Origin: Prorocentrum cordatum | Lineage: Eukaryota > Sar > Dinophyceae > Prorocentrales > Prorocentraceae | Direction: 5' to 3' | Length of the DNA: 64,000 bases | Assembly: GCA_963575745.1 (NCBI GenBank) | Contig: CAUYUJ010011447.1 | Span: forward strand, 1,093,501-1,157,500 | In this document: piece by piece, positions 42,117-52,085 of the stretch | Layout: each line of letters opens with the position of its first letter | Position numbering within the stretch: position 1 is the first letter of the stretch | Position numbers and translations under genes: made by a program | The notes under the pieces: generated by a model | What the model saw: the letters and a program-made list of their open reading frames with translations, nothing else | What the model was told of the DNA's origin: nothing | Database searches by the model: none

Positions 42117-43682
42117 TTACACTACGCGGAGCCAGTATGTGTCAAAAGCTGCTTTCCACTGAATGTCTAGCGTGACGCCTGGGCCTATGAGCACGCCTAA
42201 ATAGCGGGCGTAAGCTGCAACGTGGATATTGTTCCATTCTGGGGTGAGAAAGGCTAGCAAGCGCTGGGTTAGAGACTGTACGGCGGGTGAAAAGTGGGCC
42301 CAAAGGGGCACTATCACCGTCTTCTGGATCTGAAGTTCGCGTCCTGCGAGGCTGGCTATAGCCCGAAAGGGGGGAAGGAGGAACGGGAGGGCCCCAAGGC
42401 CAGCGAGAACGAGGCCCAGATCATCAGCGCAGGCTCCGAGTTTATTCGATCCAGGAAGGGAAGCTAAAATGCAGGTGAGATGACGGATAGGGGCATCGAA
42501 TGCCAGGGCCCAAATAGACCCAGAGAGCGGGCACCCTTGGAACACTCCAGAGCCGATTCCAAACATGTATTGCAATTGGCCTCCTACACGGGCCCAGGCA
42601 CCGAGGGCGCGGCATAACGCATAAATCGCGCTAAGGTGTCCAGGGGGGACACCGTGCGCCACCAGAGAAGCAAATAAAAACCCCCATCCCAAAGATGGGA
42701 AGGCGGCTTTCATGCCAAAGCTAACCAGAATCGGGAAGGCATCTAGGGCAACTGGGGAGTGACCTGCTCTACGGGCCTCAGAATCGAGTGTCGGCACGTG
42801 TTGTCCAAAGTTCCCACCTTTGACGAAGCCCTGCTGTGTGTCAATCGTACGCTCCCGAACCATGTCTACCAAGCCCATGTTCACGACGTGCGCGATCAGC
42901 TTAGCGTCGCAACTCTTTAAGGAGAGGGGGCGGGTGGCTCCTGGGGCACGGAAGACGGCGTAGAGGCCCTGTGGTTCATCCCCTGTCGGGAGAAAGGCGA
43001 AGACGGAGTCGTTGAACTGGTGGGGTGCCAGACCTGTTTCAAACATCTGCATCATCAGGTCGTGAAGGGTTTCGGGCGAACCAGGAGAAGTGGCCCATGC
43101 TGCATATGGTATTTGATCTGGGCCAGGAGCTGCATGTCTAACCTTACGGAGGGCCTTCTGGAAATCGTGAACTGCAGGAACCCTGAGGTCCGCATACTCG
43201 AACTTGGGGAGGTGCGCATTCAGGCAGTCTCGGACCGCCGCGGGGTCCACGTGCTTGTGCGAGAAGATGGGCTGTCAGAATTTCTGAAAGCCTTCAAAGA
43301 TTCCCTGAGGGGCGCTCGTGGCACTGGGGGAGGGATCGGCGGGTCCTTCTTTTGGGATCCTAAGTCCTGCGAGTACGAAACGGCGTCTGAACGGGTTCCA
43401 CGCCTGGGCTCGCCGGGTGAGCTGCATGGCGGCGCAGCGGCTCCCAGCTTGGTCCATCTGCTCGGCGGCGTGGTTCTGCTGGCGCTTGGTGGCGAGGGCG
43501 ACGCGGCGCTCGTAGTCGGCAGTGACCGTGGTGTCCATCAGCTGGGTGAAAGCGTCTCTGTTCGTGAGCTCGGGGCCGTCCGCGGTGATGCACAAGCGTG
43601 CGCGTTCAATTTCTGTTGTCGCCATCAGAAGAGCCGCGGCGTCCTTATCTTTGCGCCAAATTGTGCGTGCAATGGCCCGCAA
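42117..43682 (-). pseudogene. reverse transcriptase of LINE ORF2
   Basis: RNA-directed DNA polymerase (RVT_1 type). The linker (43682-43275) ends at an in-frame stop at 43275-43277. The same frame then continues through ALRKVRHAAPGPDQIPYAAW, RPLSLKSCDAKLIAHVVNMG, TQQGFVKGGNFGQH, LVSFGMKAAFPSLGWGF (motif A; the Asp expected before the KAAFPS block is Gly), SGVFQGCPLSGSIWALAFD (motif B), LGACADDLGLVLAG (motif C, ADD intact) and RELQIQKTVIV. It ends at a stop at 42117. The motif order is complete, but the motif A change and the internal stop make it non-functional. Confidence 0.75.
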
Positions 43683-43740
43683 TGTGGTCAGCCGTCCGTG
43701 CTTCGCCCATCGGCTGAGATCCTGAAGAGAAGAAAGCTGT

Positions 43741-45597
43741 TCAAGATTGCGGGTGAGACGAGCAGCCTCTTTGATGATGAGCTTGTTGATTCCATGCGGA
43801 AGTTGGAGTGTGATGAGCTTGAGCCACGTTGTCCTTCAGGAAGTTGAAGTGCACCTGGTACGAGGGGTCGCGGACGACGTTCGGGTCAATGGCCTGTTCC
43901 TCTGGGCGGGCCGCCGTCACATTTGTAAGCACCAAGTAGAGGGTCGCGTGATCGCCCAGGCCCTGGTTCGACAGTGTAGCTCCGTCTTTGTGGATATTCA
44001 AGTGCGCGTCGACATTCATGAGGTCGATGCCAGAAAGAGAAATAAAGATGCGATCGATGGCTGTCGCTGCCTGTGTGTTCGCCGAGCAGCGCGTGGGCAA
44101 GTCGCGGGTGATCTCCGTGAGAGACGCAAAGAGCTGACGCCAGCGCGCTTGTTCACGTTGGCATTGGCCGTCAGGGGCCATTGGTCGCCAGCGAGCCGAT
44201 GGATGCTTGAAGTTGTAAGAGGGTACGGCGCTGGTGTTGAAGCCGCCCATGGCGATGAACACGCGTTGCTGCGGCGATTGGGCTGCCCATCTTCGTGAAG
44301 CATGCCACGCTTCTGTCACATGTACCATGTCTGTTGCCATCAAATCATGATTGTGTACGTTCATGAAAAGCGTCTCGAAGCCCGCGTTGTGATTAGCAAT
44401 GCACAGCACTGCCGCGCGTCCTCTGATGATGGGCACCATGGAAAAGGTGGTGTCCGCGGAGGCAGCCGCAGGAACCAAGAAGGCCAGACCGCCTTCGAAT
44501 CTGCTGGTGGGGCAACCACTAAAGAACACATCATATCGATAAGGGAACTTGTCGATGTGAGATTGGAGTTCTAACAGCGATCCGTAAACTTCCTGCACTG
44601 CCACCAGTGATTGCTTCTTCAGAAATGGAGTGAGCTGTCGGATCTTCGCCCAGCGTTTGCGATCGTCATGACAAAGAAGGCCTCGTGCGTTCCAGCAGAT
44701 GTAGTGCCCCGAAGAGTCCTGCGATGTTGCTGCAGGTGAGGTACGTGAGGCGCGCGAATGCGAGGGCCGTGCTGAAGGTGAACTCGACGAGGTGGAGTAA
44801 GGGGACGAGGTGCTGCTGCTTGAGGATGAGGCTGTTGAAGAGCTGGGGCTGCGTTGAGGCGCGATTTGTTCAGGTGGGAGTAGCGCTTGTGATGGGTGAC
44901 GTATGTCGTGCTGTGCTACCAGACCTCCATTGCTGCTGGGAAGCGGGCTCGCCATGCCCTGAGCATCCGAAGTGCTATCTGGAAGGCTCTCCAGCCCCTC
45001 AAGGACAACAGGGGTGTCCTGATCCCCCTGTGCAAGAAGTCCCGGCAGGGCAGTAGTGTGCGGGTGTCCCATGCCCGTGGGAACTGAGCAACTATCGGGA
45101 GGGTTCGCCAGTCCCTCGGGGAAAACTGGGTTGTCCTCATCCCCCTGAGCATGAAGGCGCGGAAGTACAGCAGTCCACAGGCTTCCCATGACCGAAGACA
45201 CTGAAATATTATCGGGAGGGCACTCCAGTCCCTCAGGGGCAACAGGGGTGTCCTGATCCCCCTGTGGAAGTCGGCAAGGTACTTCCCTGTGCTGCAGGTG
45301 CCTGGTGATGTGGGGGTGCACATTCAGCAGCTGGCTGAGCAGATTGATGAAGCTGTGGTTCGGCGACGTCAAGTGCAGGGACAGGTCGTAAATGGCGAAG
45401 TGGATGATGACGTGCCTCTGGCTCATCGGGGCGTCCTGGTGACCGTGCCTGGTCTGACTCCGATGCCGAATATCGTCATGGAGTCCATCTCTTGCTAAAG
45501 CCACTGTGCTGTGCCCTCGGCCTTGTAGAGAGCGGCAAATTCTGCAGCGATGGTGCCCTTGTCGATGGGAACCTTGGCCAACGCATCCGGATTCCAA
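43741..45597 (-). pseudogene. AP-endonuclease region of LINE ORF2
   Basis: Endonuclease that nicks target DNA for LINE integration. The N-terminal half (45290-44935) contains three tandem repeats of about 37 residues around GDQDTPV-EGLE-PPD, then a Ser-rich linker. The exonuclease-endonuclease-phosphatase fold starts at about 44708: HYICWNARGLLC, LVAVQEVYGS, EGGLAFLVPA, LFMNVHNHDL, VFIAMGGFNT (normally GDFN), AIDRIFISLSG and GLGDHATLYL (SDH-like). The Asp of GDFN is Gly. The open frame runs 618 codons and ends in a frame different from the RT, which implies a frameshift near 43700. Confidence 0.7.
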
Positions 45598-47021
45598 CGA
45601 ATAGCCGCTGCCGCGTCCATGCTGGTAAGTTCCAGCTTGGCAGTGGGAATGGTGTTGCAGAAAATCCTCCCTTGATCACGACGCGCACGCCAGTTGTGCG
45701 AGGGGTAATGTAGTTGGTGGCAGAGGGCCAGCAGCTTCTTAGTTTGAGTTTCCATTCGGATGCGCTTGAAATTTTTGTCAGGGTTGACATAGAGCGAGAC
45801 GCACTGGCCATTGTTGATGGCGCAGTCTCCTGGGGTCTGAACTGTGAACTGCTTATAACCCCCACGGCCTGGGAGTTGGAGCGCTCTGGCGAGCGCAATT
45901 GATTTAGCAATTGCAACCTTGCGCCCTCCAAGGAGCTGAAGAATAAATCTGCGATTGGGACCTTCTCCGTGAACCTGGTTCGACTTCTGCTGCGCCCAAC
46001 CATTCTGTAACCGATGATCTGACAGCAGCTGCATTGACGGGCTGCGCGCGCGATAAGGTGAAGATTGTCGGGTCTGGCTCGCGGTCCCAGTCTGATAGTT
46101 TGGCCACGTCCAGTATGGGTGCCTCTGCTCCTCCAAGACTGAGTTGCTGACTGATGCGCTGGATGGCGCCCCAAAGGTCACGATGCTGAGACTCTTGATT
46201 GGTCTGGGCGGTTTTGATAGCGATGAGGCCATTCTCTTGTCAATCAAGACGTCTGGTAGTGGCTGATTCGTGTCGCTGAAGGGCTGCAGGGAATTGAGTT
46301 TGAGAAGATGCCACGGTGCTTCAAACTGCTGCTGTGATGCTGTTGATCTGGGCGTCCATGAGCTGCTTGAGCTCCTGCTGCATGTTGGGGTCGAGGCTGG
46401 AGGCGGCCCAAAGGTTCTTTGAGGGGCCTGCTGAAGGCCCTGCGGTACCACTGGCTGAAGCATGCGCATCCGCAGGAGCTGCCATTGGGACTCCTGGGGC
46501 GGCTGCGGCAGTGGCAGCTGATGTAATAGTAGAGCGCAGTTGAGCAGCCTGAGCTGCCTGATGAGGAAGCCATTGCTGTTGTTCCTGCGACGGAAATGTA
46601 GGAGCTGCTGTTGCATGTTCAAGCAAGGCCTGCTGTTCAACTGACCGCCCATGTTGTTGAGCTGAGCCCTGCAAGCTTGCTGCTCTTGAGAGGGAAAAGG
46701 TGCTGTCGCTTCCCAGTTTGCTTGAACTCCGCGTTCCCATGCTGCTTGATCCGCTGCAGAGTGAAATCTTTGAGGGGGTCCATCACGTGCGATAGGTCCT
46801 TTAGATCGTCCACTATGTCCATGTGGTGTGCGGTCGGCTTCTCCAGAAGATGATGAATGTTGGCGTCGGTCTCGGTCACGGCGGCGATGTGAATCCCTTC
46901 GTCGGTCGCGGTCTGGGTCACGACGATATTCGGCTCGGCGACGGTCTCTGCGGTCACGTCGATCACTGGCTTGGCTTCTGCTTTTGGATTCACTTCTAGA
47001 GCTGCCGCTGTCTGCATGCAT
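45495..47021 (-). pseudogene. ORF1-like protein of the LINE
   Basis: A nucleic-acid-binding ORF1 is expected. An ATG at 47021 starts MHADSGSSRSESKSRSQ, followed by an Arg/Ser/Asp-rich domain (RRDRRDRRRAEYRRDPDRDR) resembling SR proteins and a Gln/Ala-rich segment. In a second frame there is NMQQELKQLMDAQINS. A C-terminal domain has DREPDPTIFTLSRAQPVNAA, then after a frame change RRFILQLLGGRKVAIAK, YKQFTVQTPGD, SLYVNPDKNFKRIRMETQTK, AAIRWNPDALAKVPIDK and FAALYKAEGTAQW. Remembered dinoflagellate LINE ORF1 proteins share the last blocks. At least two frameshifts. The function of the SR-like part is inferred only. Confidence 0.55.
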
Positions 47022-47242
47022 GCGATAGAGTTCAGCTTTTGAGCACCGCGAATTGCCTGACCGATACCAAGAGAGAGAAGAGCCAATCCCACGATCTGCA
47101 ATCGAATTAATGTTAGGAGGAATGACCACCCTGTGACTTTTGTCGTTCGGATATGGAGTGGAACCGCAGGCAGGGCAGCCGTGGCGGATCTTGGAGCGTT
47201 GATACGAAATTGAGCTGAACGGCCAGCTGCCTTGATGTTTTA

Positions 47243-47294
47243 CTTGAGCCAAAATGGCTTGAGCCAAAATGGCTTGAGCCAAAATGGCTACGGA
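47243..47294 (-). other. three stacked dinoflagellate spliced-leader relics
   Basis: On the minus strand a complete 22-nt leader (47294-47273, starting TCCGTAG) is followed without gap by two further CCATTTTGGCTCAAG units (47272-47258 and 47257-47243). Each 15-nt unit is the leader minus its first seven bases, that is, cut after the AG of CCGTAG. This is what repeated trans-splicing and retroposition produce: a relic is used as acceptor by the next leader. Their in-frame translation is AILAQ repeated. Confidence 0.95.
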
Positions 47295-47299
47295 CTGGG

Positions 47300-47380
47300 A
47301 GGACGAGGAGGAGGAGGAGGAGGAGGAGGAGGAGGAGGAGGTGAAGAAGGAGGAGGAGGGAGGAAAGGAGGAGGAGGGTC
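47300..47380. repeat. (GGA)n microsatellite at LINE 5' end
   Basis: GAGGAGGAGGAGG with GAAGAAGG interruptions, starting 6 bp outside the SL relic. It may be the target sequence or a later expansion. Confidence 0.85.
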
Positions 47381-47778
47381 GAGGCTCGATTCCTTCCCCC
47401 ACGAGGACAATGAAGACTCACCAGCGGAGGGCCCCTCAACGCGGCCCAGACGCGCGCGCAAAGCTCCACGGACACTTGAAGGGTTGAGGATCGATGATCG
47501 GGTTGAGGAAGGAGGATCGAGGGTGATTGCGACCCCTGGGGTGCGGACGGTGACCCATGCTTGAGGATAGAGGTTCGAGGAGAGGCTTTGAGCGGTTTCT
47601 GCCCTCGTTCTGGGGTGGACAAACACCCCTCTGAGCAAACCACCCTTTAGTGAATACGACCCGGGACCAACCGCGGCGGGCGCCAGCCCGCCAAACCTGC
47701 TGCCGCGACGCCCTCTCAAGAACCGACAAAGGGCGACTCGCGAATCGACTTGGCAAGTGGGAGTTCTACACGCAGAAG
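47381..47778. other. no gene recognised
   Basis: Unique-looking GC-rich DNA upstream of the LINE, without coding motif. Confidence 0.45.
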
Positions 47779-47924
47779 GCATCTACACACTACCACCGTG
47801 CCAGGCCAGGGCTATCCCGGCCCTGGCATTTTGTATACGCCATCCTGGCCGAGGCCAGGAGGGGCATACAACATCCTGGGGCCCAGGATTGCCCTGGCTT
47901 GGCACGGTGGTGGTGCATAGATGC
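47779..47924. repeat. 146-bp nested hairpin element
   Basis: Arms 47779-47841 and 47861-47924 are inverted copies over about 60 bp. Both ends read GGCATCTA--CAC-ACCACCGTGCC and both contain GCCAGGGC-ATCC. The spacer is itself palindromic (CCTGGCCGAGGCCAGG). It could be a foldback element or a hairpin-RNA locus. Confidence 0.8.
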
Positions 47925-48718
47925 CTGCATCAGACTATATTAATCTCCAACTCGGTTGGGCCTCGCGAAGTCTCCCCACGTACCCTGATATCCCTGGAAA
48001 TCATCGGAAGCTTTCGCGGAGGGCTTCAGGGAGTTGGCGGTGCCCAAGGGGGTGGGACAAGTGGGCCTCTACCAAGGTCAGGCAAACGATGTGGACGGTT
48101 AACGATGTGGTCTGGATTGAGGTTTCTGCGACGGTTGATTTCCGACGAGGGCTCTGGCTGCACAAAGCGATTCCTCCCTGGAGAAGCGCAAGCAAATTCA
48201 CAGACCAGCCTCGCCGACAATGTCGCAGCGAACCACGCCATTACAGGCCGCACTGTTTGCTTACGTCTGGCTATGAGAAGCCCCAGTCGGCGTAAGGGTC
48301 CTCCTCCTGCTCGGGGAGCTGGTGCCGCGCGCAAAAGTTGAGTATGCTTTCTCAGGGCCTTGACAAGCGGGACGAGTGAAGAGGAGAGGAGGAGGGGAGG
48401 GGAAGGAAGAACCAGCAGGAAAAAGAGCCACTCACCCCGCTGAACCCCTGGAATGTCACAGGATACTCCATAGAAGGCAAGAAGCTTCTTGGAAGCCGTC
48501 GTGCCCTCTGAGCAGCCTTCACTACAGCCTCCAGCCACTTCCAAGGCACACCCTGCCTTCAAGAAGGCCAGCCGACAGCTCCCTCGCCACATCCCCTCGT
48601 GCGTGGACGTAGACGAGGGAGGACTCATGACGTTCCTCCGAAGCCCCTGAAGTCTTCAGAGATCTCGGATCTTGTCGGGGCTGTCCGAGGCCCTCGGAGG
48701 TTCTCTGATGTGCCTGCT
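47925..48718. other. no gene recognised
   Basis: Mixed sequence. GAGGAGAGGAGGAGGGGAGG near 48380 is the only simple repeat. Frames on both strands are short and have no recognised domain. Confidence 0.45.
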
Positions 48719-49062
48719 TCAACATGCTGCATGTTTCGAATGCCCTGTCTCCGTGTTAGGCTCTTCCTTCAGCTCCTCCAGATCCGAGAACTCCATGATC
48801 TCCCAACGAAAGTCGCGCTTACTTACCCGGATCGCCTCCCACAACAAATAAAAGTTACCAGCCGCGATTAGAGTGAATACCATATCATTCGTCTTCAGAT
48901 AGATCAGACCAGTCATGAAGGCGATGTAGAGGAAAAGTGCTTCCAGGGTTTGTTCCAGCTGCGTTACAAAAAAATCTCCGCCCATATCGCCTTTGTAACT
49001 CTCGCAATATGAAAATCCACCGCCGCGTTGACAGCAAGTTCGACCATGTGGGTACCTGCCCG
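48719..49062 (-). CDS. putative exon of a two-helix membrane protein
   Basis: The minus frame reads GRTCCQRGGGFSYCESYKGD, MGGDFFVTQLEQTLEALF, LYIAFMTGLIYLKTND (helix 1), MVFTLIAAGNFYLLWEAIRV (helix 2) and SKRDFRWEIMEFSDLEELKE, ending at a stop at 48719. Two hydrophobic segments of about 16-18 residues are separated by a short polar turn and followed by a basic then acidic tail. Composition and mixed residue use differ sharply from the repeat-driven frames around it. The exon may begin after an AG near 49062; upstream exons are not seen. The family is not recognised. It could be host gene sequence or a retroposed fragment. Confidence 0.4.
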
Positions 49063-49369
49063 CTGTCTGGTATGATGTCTGCGAATGTTATTGGGCGAAA
49101 AAACAAAAAAACATAATGGTGGAAACACGCACTGCTCGAATTACGGTTTACTTCCAGGCGCCCCTCTGAACTACAAGACGGCCCAAGACTGCAAGATACC
49201 CCGAGATCAGCCCAAGATGGTAGAGTGATATTCCTGGGCCCCTCGTATATCTCCAAGGAGCCCAGATACACCTCGATACGATAGATATGTGCACTACATA
49301 TCTGTAGATAGATTCCAATAGCAGCGCTTGTCTTGCACTTAGGGGTTCTTACGTGGTTTTGAGGCTCGC
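49063..49369. other. no gene; possible intron or flank
   Basis: AT-richer DNA between the membrane-helix exon and the satellite block. No motif is recognised. Confidence 0.4.
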
Positions 49370-49525
49370 GTGTCGCCCCAGCCAGCTTGTCATCGCCCCG
49401 TCGCCGCTCGCCGACGACCGTCGCCGTCTCCTCGCGAGCTTGTGTTGGCCCGGGCAGCTTGTCGCCGCCCCATCGCTGCCCCGTCGCCGCTTGTCGCCGC
49501 CTCGTCGCCGCCTCGTCGCTGCGCC
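49370..49525. repeat. TCGCCGCC-type satellite
   Basis: GTCGCCGCCTCGTCGCCGCC repeats. TGTCGCCCCAGCCAGCTTGT matches 28676 (TGTCGCCCTGGCCAGCGTGT), tying this block to the composite at 28245-29335. Confidence 0.75.
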
Positions 49526-49539
49526 AGAAAAGCATAGTT

Positions 49540-50110
49540 TGCACCACATATATTGCATTTCATATTTTACACAGCATAGACTGCAATACATGAATTGCCC
49601 CCCTAGCTTGCACCGCAGAACTCACATATCATAGCTCACACACACAACACAGGTTGCACAAACGCCCCGCATATCGGACCACATATATTGCACCACATAG
49701 CTTGTATCAAATAGCTCACACCAACTAGAAGAGCACGTCTACTCCACATAGCTTGCGCCGCATAGCTCACACCGAATAGCTCACACCACATAGATTGCAC
49801 TGCATATGTTGTACCACATGGATTGCACAACCTAGCTGACACCACATAGATCGCACCACATAGATCACTGCGGATAGCTTGCACTACCTCCCTGCCACCA
49901 AACAGGTCGCACCACTTAGATTGCCCGACGCAAGTTGCATCACATAGCTTTCACCACATATATTGCACCACACGGCTTGGACCGCATAGCTTCCGAATCA
50001 TAGCTCACACAACTCAAGCTGCACCACACAGCTTACACAGCATCACTCACACCACATACGGTACAGTGCATGACTTGCACCACTTACATTGTCCGACATA
50101 GCATACACAA
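49540..50110 (+). repeat. 14-bp TAGATTGCACCACA satellite, main array
   Basis: About 40 diverged 14-bp units (TAGCTCACACCACA, TAGATCGCACCACA). Phase is well kept from 49680 to 49900. Confidence 0.85.
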
Positions 50111-50305
50111 TATAGATACATGAGAGAGCGTGATCCACCGCCGCTTTACTGTGGAAAATTGCCAACCTTTTCCTCCGGAGCCCGGGGGTCGCCCCCCCCC
50201 CCCCCTCTGAAAATCCCCCCCCCCCTGCTGGACCCCTCCCCCCGCCCCCCCCTTCCCCCGGCAACCCCCCCCCCTCCCCTAACCCTCCCCCCCCCCTCCC
50301 CCTCG

Positions 50306-50445
50306 AAAACCGGAGGGGGGGTCACTACCGGTTCGACCCCCCCCCCCCCTCCGGATCCAGAAAACCGGGGGGGGTCACTACCGGTTCGAACCCCCCCCCA
50401 CCCCCTCGAAAACCGGAGGGGGGTCACAACCGGTTCGACCCCCCC
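50306..50445 (+). repeat. CCGGTTCGA / G-run / C-run unit, plus orientation
   Basis: Three copies of AAAACCGGAGGGGGG, TCACTACCGGTTCGA and a C-run, preceded by long C-runs from 50190. Confidence 0.85.
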
Positions 50446-51086
50446 CCACGCACCGCCAGCAAACGACTCCCGGTCCCTACCACCGTCCGCATCACATCCC
50501 CCACTGTTGTTCCCAGCGCCACTGTCCTCACCACCACTGTTCCCGCTGGTTCCACCACCGTCCCTACTGTCCCCACCAGTGCCCCCACCACTGTCGCACT
50601 GTCCCCACTGTCCCCGCCACTGTTCCCACCACAGTTCCACTCTCCCCACTGTCTCCACGGCCCCAACCACTGCCCGAGTATCCCCACTGTCCCCACTGTC
50701 CCACTGACTCCTCCGCTGTCCCATTGAGCTGTCCCACTGTTCCCACCACTGTCCCCACTGTCCCCACCACTGTCCCCACTGTACCTCTGTCCCATTGTCC
50801 CACCGCCGTCCTCGCCACCGCCTTCACCACTGTCCCCACCACCATTGTACCCTCCACTGTCCCACTGTTTCCACCTCATCCCCTCTGTCCCCACACCACT
50901 GTCCCCACCACCACCGTCCCCACCACTGTCCACTGTCCCCCCTGTTGCCACCATTGTCCCCACCACGGTCCCCACCACTACCGTCCCCACCGCTGTCCCA
51001 CTGTCCCATTGTCCCCACCACTGTCCCGCTGTCCCCTCACCACTGTCCCCACCAACACCGTCCCCACCACTGTCCGCACCCCCACT
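50446..51086. repeat. 12-13-bp CCCCACCACTGT minisatellite
   Basis: Over 600 bp of CCCCACCACTGTCCCCACTG-type units. Thr/Pro/Val- and Gly/Thr-rich frames are artefacts. Confidence 0.9.
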
Positions 51087-51297
51087 CGGTTTTCCAGGGG
51101 GGGGGGGGTTCGAACCGGTAGTGATCCCCCCGGTTTTCCAGGGGGGGGGGGGGTTCGAACCAGTAGTGCCCCTCCCCTTTTCATGATGAACTGGGGAGGG
51201 GGGGGGAGGGGTTCGAACCGGTAGTGACCCCCCCTCGGTTTTCCAAAGGGGGGGGGGGAGGGGTTCGAACCGGTAGTGACCCCCCCCAGTTTTCCGC
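51087..51297 (-). repeat. CCGGTTCGA / C-run unit, inverted
   Basis: Four copies of GGTTTTCCAGGGGGG, TTCGAACCGGTAGTGA and a C-run: the reverse complement of the units at 50306-50445. With them it frames the minisatellite as a foldback. Confidence 0.85.
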
Positions 51298-51319
51298 CAG
51301 CAGCGGTAGAACACGCTCT

Positions 51320-51775
51320 TTCAGATACATAGATCGCACCGCATGGGATGTACCACATGTATTGCTGGTTCACACCCCGCATATCGGATCACATATATTG
51401 CACCACATAGCTTGTATCAAATAGCTCACACCACCTAGATGGGTACGTTTGCTCCACATAGCTTGCGCCGCATAGCTTACACAACATAGCTCACACCACA
51501 TATATTGCACTGCGTATGTTGCACCATTTGAACTGCACGACCCAGATTGCACCACATTGATCGCACCACGTTGATTGCACCACACAGATTACACGACCTA
51601 GCTCACACCCCAAAGATCGCACCACGTAGATTGTCCCTCGTACGTTGTACCACATACCTTACACCACATAGCCTTCACTACAGCTATTGTAGCGCATAGC
51701 TTGCGCCACGTATATTGCATTACATAGTACATATGCTAGAAACCACTGTTTAGGGTCCACGCTGGATTACATATT
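51320..51775 (+). repeat. 14-bp satellite, second array
   Basis: Same unit as 49540-50110. It ends with ACTGTTTAGGGTCCACGCTG, the sequence that also ends the 28245-29335 composite. Confidence 0.8.
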
Positions 51776-51849
51776 TCCCAGACGGTATTTGAAGTTAGGG
51801 GTTCTCATTTCTTTCTGAAGGAGCTGGGCCTGACGGCCAGTCTGGCGGC

Positions 51850-52085
51850 TACGTCGCCGCCGTCGCCGCCCCGTCGCCGCCCGTCGTCTGGGCCTGACGG
51901 CCGGTCTGGCGGCTACATCGCCGCCGTCGCCGCCCCGTCGCGGCCGTCGCCGCCCTTCGCCGACGTTAGATTGCACTACGTAGATTGCGTCGCGTTTCTT
52001 ACACTGGTTTGCATTGCTTCGCGTTGATTCGCTTCGTTTGGCATTGCTTCGCGTTGCTTTGCATTGCTCGGCAATGCAAACAAGT
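51850..52085. repeat. TCGCCGCC satellite then GCATT pentamers
   Basis: GGGCCTGACGGCCGGTCTGG and CGCCGCCGTCGCCGC units (duplicated at about 51826-51960), followed by TTGCATTGCTTCGCG pentamers at 51975-52085. Confidence 0.75.

Larger units (their letters stand above)
41000..47294 (-). mobile_element. degenerate LINE-like retroposon with stacked SL relics
   Basis: On the minus strand the order is SL relics, ORF1, AP-type endonuclease, RT and a C-terminal region with a CP-H-C-type motif. This is the layout of an APE-class LINE. Several frameshifts and stops, plus loss of catalytic Asp residues, indicate that it is inactive. The 5' end abuts a GGA/TCC microsatellite and the 3' end is not sharply defined. 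Expected mechanism: target-primed reverse transcription of an SL-capped transcript. Confidence 0.7.
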
